DNA of 8,893 nt from UBA6772 sp963933205 (GTDB lineage: Bacteria > Bacteroidota > Bacteroidia > Flavobacteriales > UBA7430), in NCBI GenBank assembly GCA_963933205.1, contig CAWVTK010000077.1:1-8893 (forward strand), written 5' to 3'. Under the pieces are notes generated by a model. It saw only the letters and a program-made list of their open reading frames with translations. It did not search any database and was not told where the DNA came from. This document shows, one piece after another, positions 1-6,463 of the stretch (position 1 is the first letter of the stretch; every line of letters starts with the position of its first letter). The position numbers and the translations under genes are program-made.

Positions 1-84
1 TTAAATCACAGTGCTCAACCCTCTACCCTTGCTGCGTTCCCGCCCTGGGGGAATTTGAGGGGAGCGACTTGTCTAAGACTTGCC
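1..84 (-). ncRNA. ffs: Small bacterial signal recognition particle RNA (4.5S type)
   Basis: RNA core of the signal recognition particle, which binds Ffh and targets nascent membrane and secreted proteins. On the minus strand the domain IV hairpin is clear: a GCG/CGC stem (43-41 with 36-34) capped by a GGAA tetraloop (40-37), followed on the 3' side by AGCA and on the 5' side by CAGG, the symmetric loop that contacts the Ffh M domain. Supporting helices pair 57-61 with 19-23 and 62-65 with 13-16, and a possible closing helix pairs 77-81 with 3-7. The 5' end is inferred from the promoter box at 90-97. The 3' end lies at or just beyond the left edge, so a few bases may be missing. The domain IV match makes the family call firm; the exact ends are approximate. 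Confidence 0.9.
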
Positions 85-89
85 CCGCG

Positions 90-120
90 CAAAGATACTA
101 ATCTTTGTTTTTGAGACGAA
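90..120 (-). promoter_or_regulatory. Promoter of the SRP RNA gene
   Basis: On the minus strand TATCTTTG (97-90) matches the Bacteroidota -7 consensus TAnnTTTG. A weaker upstream element TTCG (120-117) sits 19 bases before it, where a TTTG -33 element is expected. Initiation would fall near 84, at the start of a GGGGCAAG stretch, which fits the predicted RNA 5' end. The -7 box is convincing; the -33 element is imperfect. Confidence 0.6.
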
Positions 121-153
121 CTAAAACATATAAATTTTAACAGGTAATTTAAT

Positions 154-187
154 GCATAAAAAATCCCTCCGTAAAACGGAAGGATTT
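154..187 (-). terminator. Rho-independent terminator after glyQS
   Basis: A 12-bp inverted repeat with one mismatch pairs 161-172 with 176-187 around a 3-base loop. Read on the minus strand it is a GGA-rich hairpin whose 3' arm runs directly into a run of six T. It lies about 23 bases beyond the glyQS stop codon and upstream of the SRP RNA promoter, so it should separate the two transcripts. Confidence 0.8.
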
Positions 188-210
188 AATGTAATGGGGT
201 GCTAAACTGC

Positions 211-1752
211 TTAAAATTTAGCTAAGCTATGTCTAATACTAACCGACTTATCTATAATATCGCGAACAGCCTCAAACGAAACACGTTCTTGTGCCATGGT
301 GTCTCGATGACGTATAGTAACACAGTTGTCGTTTAAAGTCTCATTATCAATCGTAATACAAAAAGGAGTTCCGTTGGCATCTTGTCTGCGGTATCTTCGG
401 CCAATAGAGTCTTTCTCTTCGATCACACAATTAAATTCTAATTTGAGTACATCGTAAAGTTTACGAGCCAAATCTGGAAGACCGTCCTTTTTAGTTAATG
501 GAAGAATAGCAGCCTTAACTGGAGCTAAAACCGGAGGTAAAGCCAATACAACTCTAGTATCGTTCTCGCCTACTTTTTCTTCTCGGTAAGCATTACACAT
601 GGTCAATAAAAACATGCGGTCTACCCCAATAGATGTTTCAACCACATAAGGTGTATAGCTCTCGTTAATTTCTGGATCGAAGTATTGTACTTTTCTGCCA
701 GAAAATTCTTGATGTGCTTTTAAATCAAAATCTGTACGCGAGTGAATTCCCTCTACTTCTTTAAACCCAAAAGGAAATTGGTACTCTATATCCGATGCTG
801 CATTGGCATAATGCGCAAGTTTTTCGTGGTCGTGAAAACGATATTTTTTAGGATCTACTCCCAAAGATAAGTGCCATTTATGACGCGTTTCTTTCCAGTG
901 TTCATACCACTTCATTTCTTGGCCTGGTTTAACAAAAAATTGCATTTCCATTTGTTCGAACTCACGCATTCTAAAAATAAACTGACGTGCAACAATTTCG
1001 TTTCTGAAGGCTTTACCGATTTGAGCAATTCCAAAAGGAACTTTCATTCGAGCGGTTTTCTGTACATTTAAAAAATTAACAAAAATACCTTGAGCAGTTT
1101 CTGGACGCAACCAAAGATCGCTTGCACCTTCGGCAGTAGCTCCCATTTTGGTGCCAAACATTAAGTTAAACTGTCTAACATCAGTCCAATTAGCGGTACC
1201 AGAAACAGGGCATCTTATCTCAAGTTCTTCAATAAGAGCTTTAACATCGGCTAAGTCTTCTTTACTTAAACTATCGTTTAAGCGTTTAGAAATAGCAGTC
1301 ATTTTTTCTTTATACCCAACAACTCTTGGGTTTGTTTCTAAAAATTGTGCTTCCTCAAAAGTCTCTCCAAAACGCTTTGCAGCTTTTTTTACTTCCTTGG
1401 CAATCTTAGCTTCTATTTTTGCAATAAAATCTTCTACCAAAACATCTGCCCGGTACCTCTTTTTCGAGTCTTTATTGTCTATTAAAGGATCGCTAAAAGC
1501 ATCTACATGGCCCGAGGCTTTCCAAATAGAGGGATGCATGAAAATTGCGGAATCAATTCCCACGATATTTTCATTCATTTTCACCATCGAAGCCCACCAG
1601 TACTCTTTGATGTTTTTCTTTAATTCTGATCCGTTAGAACCGTAGTCGTATACGGCTGCTAGTCCATCGTACAATTCACTCGATTGAAATACATACCCGT
1701 ATTCCTTAGAGTGCGCAATAACTTTCTTGAAAATATCGTCTTGATTTGCCAT
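211..1752 (-). CDS. glyQS: Glycyl-tRNA synthetase, single-chain (alpha2) class II type
   Basis: Charges tRNA-Gly with glycine in the cytoplasm using ATP. The 513 residues are a normal length for the homodimeric class II enzyme, not the separate alpha and beta subunits of E. coli. The N-terminal part starts the catalytic core (SSELYDGLAAVYDYG, 24-38; GHVDAF, 81-86). LRPETAQGIF (215-224) is the family signature. Motif 2 is FRNEI (249-253) with REFEQMEMQFF (263-273), and motif 3 is TSIGVDRM (373-380). An anticodon-binding domain occupies roughly 405-500. The start MANQDD matches what is typical of flavobacterial homologues from memory, and it lies 5 bases from a promoter box, so the mRNA may be leaderless. 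It is divergent from the DUF3109 gene and ends at a hairpin terminator. All motifs are intact, and the identification is very secure. Confidence 0.98.
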   Translation of the reverse strand: MANQDDIFKKVIAHSKEYGYVFQSSELYDGLAAVYDYGSNGSELKKNIKEYWWASMVKMNENIVGIDSAIFMHPSIWKASGHVDAFSDPLIDNKDSKKRYRADVLVEDFIAKIEAKIAKEVKKAAKRFGETFEEAQFLETNPRVVGYKEKMTAISKRLNDSLSKEDLADVKALIEELEIRCPVSGTANWTDVRQFNLMFGTKMGATAEGASDLWLRPETAQGIFVNFLNVQKTARMKVPFGIAQIGKAFRNEIVARQFIFRMREFEQMEMQFFVKPGQEMKWYEHWKETRHKWHLSLGVDPKKYRFHDHEKLAHYANAASDIEYQFPFGFKEVEGIHSRTDFDLKAHQEFSGRKVQYFDPEINESYTPYVVETSIGVDRMFLLTMCNAYREEKVGENDTRVVLALPPVLAPVKAAILPLTKKDGLPDLARKLYDVLKLEFNCVIEEKDSIGRRYRRQDANGTPFCITIDNETLNDNCVTIRHRDTMAQERVSFEAVRDIIDKSVSIRHSLAKF

Positions 1753-1757
1753 AGGCG

Positions 1758-1765
1758 CAAAAGTA
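1758..1765 (-). promoter_or_regulatory. Promoter -7 box of glyQS, next to the start codon
   Basis: TACTTTTG on the minus strand (1765-1758) fits TAnnTTTG. Only CGCCT separates it from the glyQS ATG, so initiation would fall at or within a few bases of the A of the start codon. No convincing TTTG -33 element is seen; GTTTAC (1784-1779) lies about 14 bases upstream, a short spacing. There is no Shine-Dalgarno sequence. Confidence 0.5.
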
Positions 1766-1954
1766 ATAAATTGAATTTGTAAACACTAGAACCTGCTCTG
1801 TAATAAATACCAAGTTAAATAGCATATAAGAATTTCATACTAAAAATAGTAGGTTCAAAAAAAGTAAAATTTAGCTGAGATGCATAACTAGGAAAATTCA
1901 ATTTTTACTTAAAACCTAATATAGGTAAGGTAGCAAGTCTTCTTTTCAAATTGA

Positions 1955-1962
1955 TATCTTTG
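1955..1962 (+). promoter_or_regulatory. Promoter -7 box of the DUF3109 gene, next to the start codon
   Basis: TATCTTTG matches TAnnTTTG and is identical to the box of the SRP RNA gene. Only AAGA separates it from the ATG at 1967, so the transcript would start at or near the start codon. No clear -33 TTTG element is visible at the expected spacing. Confidence 0.5.
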
Positions 1963-1966
1963 AAGA

Positions 1967-2536
1967 ATGATTTCGATAAAAAACACACTGATTTCCGAAG
2001 ATTTACTAGAAAAAGAATTTGTATGCGACCTTAGTGCCTGTAAAGGAGCTTGTTGTGTTGAAGGCGATGGAGGAGCTCCTTTAGATGAGGAGGAATTAAT
2101 TGTACTAGAAGACATTTATAAAGATGTAAAACCCTTTATGAATGAAAAGGGAATTAAGGGAGTTGAAGAACAAGGTAAATGGGTTGTTGGAGAAGATGGA
2201 GGAAAAGAAACTCCTATACTAAACGGTAAAGAGTGTGTTTATGTTTTTTTTGATGAAAATAAATACGCTAAATGTGCAATAGAAGCGGCTTATAGAGCAG
2301 GGAAAACAGACTATAAAAAACCCATTTCGTGTGAGTTGTATCCAGTTCGAATACAATCTTACCCAGAGTTTGATGCTGTAAATTATCATAAATGGCATAT
2401 CTGCAAACCTGCCTGCGAATGTGGCGCAAAGCTCAAAGTTCCTGTGTACAAATTTTTACGCGAACCCCTTATTAAAAAGTACGGAGAAGATTGGTACAAA
2501 GGCTTGGAGTTTGCTGCTGAAAAACATAATTCGTAA
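1967..2536 (+). CDS. DUF3109 family cysteine-rich protein
   Basis: A 189-residue soluble protein of unknown function that I recognise as the DUF3109 family, widespread in Bacteroidota. It has no signal peptide or membrane segment. It is rich in cysteine: C20, C25, C29 and C30 in CDLSACKGACC, then C90, C103, C122 (ISCELYPVRI, 120-129), C146, C150 and C152. The first cluster resembles the CxxxCxxCC-like pattern of YkgJ-type proteins thought to bind zinc or an iron-sulfur cluster, so metal binding is a reasonable inference but unproven. The start is chosen because it opens the conserved ISIKNTLISEDLLEKEFVCDL segment (written here as ISIKNTLISE then DLLEKEFVCDL) and follows directly on a promoter box. 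It is divergent from glyQS and appears monocistronic. Family recognition is firm; function is unknown. Confidence 0.9.
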   Translation: MISIKNTLISEDLLEKEFVCDLSACKGACCVEGDGGAPLDEEELIVLEDIYKDVKPFMNEKGIKGVEEQGKWVVGEDGGKETPILNGKECVYVFFDENKYAKCAIEAAYRAGKTDYKKPISCELYPVRIQSYPEFDAVNYHKWHICKPACECGAKLKVPVYKFLREPLIKKYGEDWYKGLEFAAEKHNS

Positions 2537-2613
2537 ATTTTAAATGCGAATACATGATCTGATAAGATGCTCTTTTTATTGGATAAATAGAACAAAATAG
2601 CAGGTTATTTTAC

Positions 2614-2644
2614 AAACAATTTTAGGTTTAAAAAAATTGTTTTT
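2614..2644 (+). terminator. Possible terminator of the DUF3109 gene
   Basis: A perfect 10-bp inverted repeat, AAACAATTTT (2614-2623) and AAAATTGTTT (2633-2642), encloses a 9-base loop and ends in five T. It begins about 78 bases after the DUF3109 stop. The stem is almost all A-T, so it is weak compared with the terminator after nrdA, and it could arise by chance in such AT-rich sequence. Confidence 0.35.
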
Positions 2645-2742
2645 AACAGTTTACCAAAGCTTATAACTCTTTGTAAATAGGTTGTTTGAGTAGGATGTTA
2701 ACCATTTGTTGAAAACTTCAATTATCTATTTTCAAACAGTAC

Positions 2743-2773
2743 TTGTTTACCACTTATATATTCGAAATATTTG
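2743..2773 (+). promoter_or_regulatory. Candidate nrdBA promoter
   Basis: TTG (2743-2745) lies 20 bases before AATATTTG (2766-2773), which matches the Bacteroidota -33/-7 pattern with one deviation from TAnnTTTG at the first base. Initiation near 2780 would give an 80-base leader ahead of nrdB. The motif is common in AT-rich DNA, so support is moderate at best. Confidence 0.35.
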
Positions 2774-2861
2774 TAATCCTCAATATTAAATCAAAGGGGT
2801 TATTTCCTTAAATTTTAAAGTACTTAATTATTAGGCACTTTACTAAAGACAAGCATATTTT

Positions 2862-3836
2862 ATGGCAAACATTGAACCAATCTTACAAGAAAACAAAGAC
2901 CGATTTGTACTTTTCCCTATCGAACACGACGATATTTGGAAATTTTACAAACAGGAAGAAGCAAGTATTTGGACTGCCGAAGAAATTGACTTGAGTCAAG
3001 ACATAATTGACTGGGAAACTAAATTAACCGACAACGAAAGACACTTCATAAAACACGTGTTGGCTTTCTTTGCTGCTTCCGATGGAATTGTAAACGAAAA
3101 CTTAGCAGAAAACTTCCTTTCAGAAGTTCAATACACAGAAGCTAAATTTTTCTATGGATTCCAAATTATGATGGAAAACATACACTCGGAGACCTACTCA
3201 TTGCTAATTGACACCTACATTAAAGATAAAACCGAAGCCGCAAAACTCTTTCACGCCATCGATCATTTTGATGCAATTAAGAAAAAAGCAGATTGGGCTA
3301 TTAAATGGATTGAATCGCCAAGTTTTGCAGAGCGCTTAATCGCTTTTGCTGCTGTCGAAGGCATTTTCTTCTCGGGCTCTTTCTGTTCTATTTTTTGGAT
3401 GAAAAAAAGAGGCTTACTACCTGGTTTAACTTTTTCCAACGAATTAATTTCTCGCGACGAAGGGCTTCACTGCGACTTTGCTTGCATGTTACATAACGAT
3501 CATATTGTAAATAAAGTTCCAAAAGAACGAATCACGCAAATTATAACGGAAGCTCTAGATATAGAAAGAGAATTTATTATTGAGGCACTTCCGGTACGCT
3601 TAATCGGAATGAATTCTGATTTGATGACGCAGTACTTGGAGTTTGTAACAGACCGTTTACTACAAGAACTCCACTGTGATAAAATATACAATGTAGAAAA
3701 CCCATTCGACTTTATGGATATGATTTCGCTTCAAGGAAAAACAAACTTCTTCGAAAAGCGAGTTTCAGAATACCAAAAAGCAGGTGTCTTAGGAAAGGAA
3801 GAAGACGCTGGCTTTACTTTCGACGCTGACTTTTAA
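2862..3836 (+). CDS. nrdB: Class Ia ribonucleotide reductase, beta (R2) subunit, eukaryote-like
   Basis: The radical-generating subunit of aerobic ribonucleotide reductase, which works with NrdA to make dNTPs. The 324 residues form one ferritin-like diiron fold. By alignment from memory with mammalian R2, the metal ligands are all present: D74 (AASDG), E105 and H108 (MENIH), E166 (AAVEG), and E200 and H203 (RDEGLH). The radical tyrosine is Y112 (HSETYSLLID), so this is the tyrosyl-radical type and not the Phe-containing class Ic. W37 and Y304 match the proposed radical-transfer residues. The tail ends FTFDADF, nearly the FTLDADF with which mammalian R2 docks on R1. nrdA follows after 17 bases. 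No Shine-Dalgarno sequence precedes the ATG, which is usual for this phylum. All key residues are intact. Confidence 0.97.
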   Translation: MANIEPILQENKDRFVLFPIEHDDIWKFYKQEEASIWTAEEIDLSQDIIDWETKLTDNERHFIKHVLAFFAASDGIVNENLAENFLSEVQYTEAKFFYGFQIMMENIHSETYSLLIDTYIKDKTEAAKLFHAIDHFDAIKKKADWAIKWIESPSFAERLIAFAAVEGIFFSGSFCSIFWMKKRGLLPGLTFSNELISRDEGLHCDFACMLHNDHIVNKVPKERITQIITEALDIEREFIIEALPVRLIGMNSDLMTQYLEFVTDRLLQELHCDKIYNVENPFDFMDMISLQGKTNFFEKRVSEYQKAGVLGKEEDAGFTFDADF

Positions 3837-3853
3837 TCTCCAAAAAACCAATT

Positions 3854-6244
3854 ATGTTTGTATTAAAAAGAGACGGCCGTAAAGAAGCCGTGAAATTTGA
3901 TAAAATCACGGCACGAATTCAAAAACTGTGTTACGGTTTAGATGCTTTAGTTGACCCTACCTCGGTAGCAATGAAAGTTATCGAAGGGATTTACGAAGGC
4001 GTAACTACATTTGAGTTAGATAATTTAGCAGCAGAAGTTGCAGCATCGCTTACAGTAAAGCACCCAGATTATGCTCAACTTGCAGCTCGTATTGCAGTTT
4101 CTAACCTACATAAAAAAACAAAAAAGTCTTTCTCGGATACGATGAGCGATTTGTATTTTTATGTAAACCCAGTTACGAATCAAAAGGCTCCAATGCTGGC
4201 TGATGATGTACACCAGATTATTCAAGACAATAAAGAAGTTTTAGATTCTACAATTATCTACGACAGAGATTTTAGTTACGACTACTTCGGCTTTAAAACA
4301 TTAGAACGCTCCTACCTACTTCGCGTAAACGGACAAATAGCAGAGCGTCCTCAGCACATGTTAATGCGTGTTTCAATAGGAATTCACAAGGACGACATTC
4401 AGGCCGCTTTAGAGACCTACGAAATGATGTCTAAGAAGTACTTTACACACGCAACACCCACACTATTTAATGCCGGTACTCCTAAACCTCAAATGTCTTC
4501 TTGCTTCTTACTAACCATGAAAGACGACAGTATCGATGGGATATACGATACCTTAAAACAATGCTCTAAAATTTCTCAATCTGCTGGTGGTATCGGTTTG
4601 AGTATTCATAACGTTCGCGCCAAAGGATCCTACATCCGCGGAACAAACGGAACCTCAAATGGAATTGTACCAATGTTACGTGTATTTAACGACACCGCTC
4701 GTTATGTAGATCAGGGCGGTGGAAAACGAAAAGGTTCGTTCGCTATTTACTTAGAACCCTGGCATGCCGATGTTTTTGATTTCCTAGACTTAAGAAAAAA
4801 TCACGGTAAAGAAGAAATGCGTGCCCGCGATTTATTTTACGCCATGTGGACACCAGACTTATTTATGGAGCGCGTAGAAGCTAACGGAGAATGGACCTTA
4901 ATGTGTCCGAACGAGTGCCCTGGATTGGCAGATGTTTACGGAGATAAATTTAGAGCGCTTTACGAAAAATATGAAGCGGATGGAAAAGGCCGTAAAACGA
5001 TTAAAGCCCGAGAGCTTTGGGAGAAAATCGTAGAATCTCAAATTGAAACTGGAACCCCTTATATGTTGTATAAGGATGCCTGTAACGAAAAATCAAATCA
5101 AAAAAACTTAGGTACCATAAAGTCCTCTAACCTGTGTACCGAAATTATAGAATACACCGCACCAGATGAGGTTGCTGTATGTAACTTAGCCTCTTTAGCG
5201 CTCCCAATGTTTGTGGAGAATGGTAAATTCGATCACCAAAGGCTATACGATGTTACCTATAAAGTAACCAAAAACTTAAATGTGGTTATAGACCGCAACT
5301 ACTACCCGGTTCAAGAGGCTCGTAATTCAAACATGCGACACCGTCCAATTGGCTTAGGAGTGCAAGGTCTTGCCGATGCATTTATTTTAATGCGCCTACC
5401 CTTTACTTCACCAGAAGCAAAGCAATTAAATAAAGATATTTTCGAAACAATTTATTTCGCTTCTCTAAAAGCATCTAAAGATTTAGCTAAAGTAGATGGA
5501 GCATACGAAACTTTCGAGGGTTCTCCGATTTCTTTGGGTCAATTTCAATTTGATATGTGGGGCGTAAAAGCTAAAGACCTCTCAGGCCGATGGGATTGGG
5601 ATGAACTTAGAGGAGAAATTAAAGAAAGTGGCGTACGCAACTCTCTTATGTTAGCACCTATGCCAACAGCTTCAACCTCTCAAATTTTAGGAAATAACGA
5701 ATGCTTCGAGCCCTATACCTCTAACATATATACCCGTAGAGTACTGTCTGGAGAGTTTATTATTGTGAATAAGCACCTATTAAAAGACTTGGTAAAGTTA
5801 GGCTTATGGAACGATAACTTGAAAAACGAAATACTACGTACAAACGGTTCAATACAAAATATCGAAAACATTCCACAAAACATAAAGGACCTGTACAAAA
5901 CGGTTTGGGAATTAAGCATGAAGGATATTATTGATATGGCAGGAGAGCGCGGACAATTTATTGACCAATCTCAATCGTTAAACTTGTTTGTTGAAAACGC
6001 CAATTTAGGAAAGCTTACCTCTATGCACTTTTATGCATGGAAAAAAGGCTTAAAAACAGGAATGTATTATTTGAGAACTAAATCGGCTGTAGATGCCATT
6101 AAGTTTACAGTGCAAAAACAATCTAAAGCTCAAATAGAACCTGTGGTTGCTCCAGAAGCTGTAGAAGTTCAAGAATTTACTCCAGAAGAACAATTGGCTT
6201 GCTCCATCGAAAACCCAGACGACTGTGAAGCCTGTGGTTCGTAA
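3854..6244 (+). CDS. nrdA: Class Ia ribonucleotide reductase, alpha (R1) catalytic subunit, eukaryote-like
   Basis: Reduces ribonucleoside diphosphates to deoxy forms using the radical supplied by NrdB. The 796 residues are close in length to human R1 (792). An N-terminal ATP-cone occupies about 1-90 (VLKRDGRKE, 3-11), which implies dATP/ATP activity control. In the barrel, C217 and C443 form the redox pair, C428 in SNLCTE (425-430) is the thiyl cysteine, and N426 and E430 flank it. Allosteric loop 2 is near GGGKRKGS (288-295). PTASTSQILGNNE (604-616) is the R1 signature. Y738 and Y739 are the radical-transfer tyrosines. The C-terminus CEACGS carries the mobile CxxC (C791, C794) that re-reduces the active site, as in human R1. 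A Glu/Pro/Ala-rich linker of about 755-780 precedes it. Together with nrdB this makes a complete operon closed by a strong terminator. Confidence 0.97.
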   Translation: MFVLKRDGRKEAVKFDKITARIQKLCYGLDALVDPTSVAMKVIEGIYEGVTTFELDNLAAEVAASLTVKHPDYAQLAARIAVSNLHKKTKKSFSDTMSDLYFYVNPVTNQKAPMLADDVHQIIQDNKEVLDSTIIYDRDFSYDYFGFKTLERSYLLRVNGQIAERPQHMLMRVSIGIHKDDIQAALETYEMMSKKYFTHATPTLFNAGTPKPQMSSCFLLTMKDDSIDGIYDTLKQCSKISQSAGGIGLSIHNVRAKGSYIRGTNGTSNGIVPMLRVFNDTARYVDQGGGKRKGSFAIYLEPWHADVFDFLDLRKNHGKEEMRARDLFYAMWTPDLFMERVEANGEWTLMCPNECPGLADVYGDKFRALYEKYEADGKGRKTIKARELWEKIVESQIETGTPYMLYKDACNEKSNQKNLGTIKSSNLCTEIIEYTAPDEVAVCNLASLALPMFVENGKFDHQRLYDVTYKVTKNLNVVIDRNYYPVQEARNSNMRHRPIGLGVQGLADAFILMRLPFTSPEAKQLNKDIFETIYFASLKASKDLAKVDGAYETFEGSPISLGQFQFDMWGVKAKDLSGRWDWDELRGEIKESGVRNSLMLAPMPTASTSQILGNNECFEPYTSNIYTRRVLSGEFIIVNKHLLKDLVKLGLWNDNLKNEILRTNGSIQNIENIPQNIKDLYKTVWELSMKDIIDMAGERGQFIDQSQSLNLFVENANLGKLTSMHFYAWKKGLKTGMYYLRTKSAVDAIKFTVQKQSKAQIEPVVAPEAVEVQEFTPEEQLACSIENPDDCEACGS

Positions 6245-6269
6245 TCTAGAACTAACACTATTCATTTTT

Positions 6270-6300
6270 AAAACCTCTCAATTGTATTGAGAGGTTTTTT
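6270..6300 (+). terminator. Rho-independent terminator of nrdBA
   Basis: A perfect 12-bp stem pairs 6271-6282 with 6286-6297 (13 bp if 6270-6298 is counted). It has a 3-base loop, a CCTCTC/GAGAGG core and a run of six T at 6295-6300. It lies 26 bases after the nrdA stop and should isolate the operon from the secreted-protein gene downstream. Confidence 0.9.
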
Positions 6301-6463
6301 GTTTACAACAAGGTATTTGAAACAAAAATTTGAGCCAATGTATAACGCAAAGCTAAATTTTAACACGCTGCTATTCTTCTAATAGTGAGTGAGCTGCTCA
6401 GTCTACTAAAAAAAAATAATTGGAATAATAATTGATAGTAAAACAAATATTAAACAAAAAACT

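Larger units (their letters stand above)
2537..2861. other. AT-rich intergenic region between the DUF3109 gene and nrdB
   Basis: No coding sequence is supported in these 325 bases. They hold an AT-only hairpin (2614-2642), a second imperfect hairpin (2650-2659 pairing with 2669-2677 with one bulged base) and a candidate nrdBA promoter (2743-2773). The predicted nrdB leader is about 80 bases, with no Shine-Dalgarno sequence and no riboswitch that I recognise. Confidence 0.6.

Noticed and set aside
871..1645. Plus-strand open frames opposite glyQS (871-1071 and 1148-1645)
   Set aside because: They lie antisense to an intact, strongly conserved synthetase, and the translations show no recognisable domain and low-complexity Ser/Phe/Leu composition.
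2751..2790. Possible NrdR boxes upstream of nrdB
   Set aside because: TTATATATT at 2754-2762 covers the AT core of an NrdR box, but the flanking C and G positions do not match. The nearest second candidate (CAATATTAAA, 2781-2790) is a poor match at about 27 bases centre to centre, not the usual 31-32.
2862..3836. Class Ic (radical-tyrosine-lacking) R2
   Set aside because: The tyrosine is present at position 112 four residues after H108, so the subunit is the ordinary tyrosyl-radical type.
6390..6400. Short palindrome TGAGCTGCTCA as an operator
   Set aside because: Only 5 bp per arm around one base, with no second copy and no regulator gene nearby; this is expected by chance.
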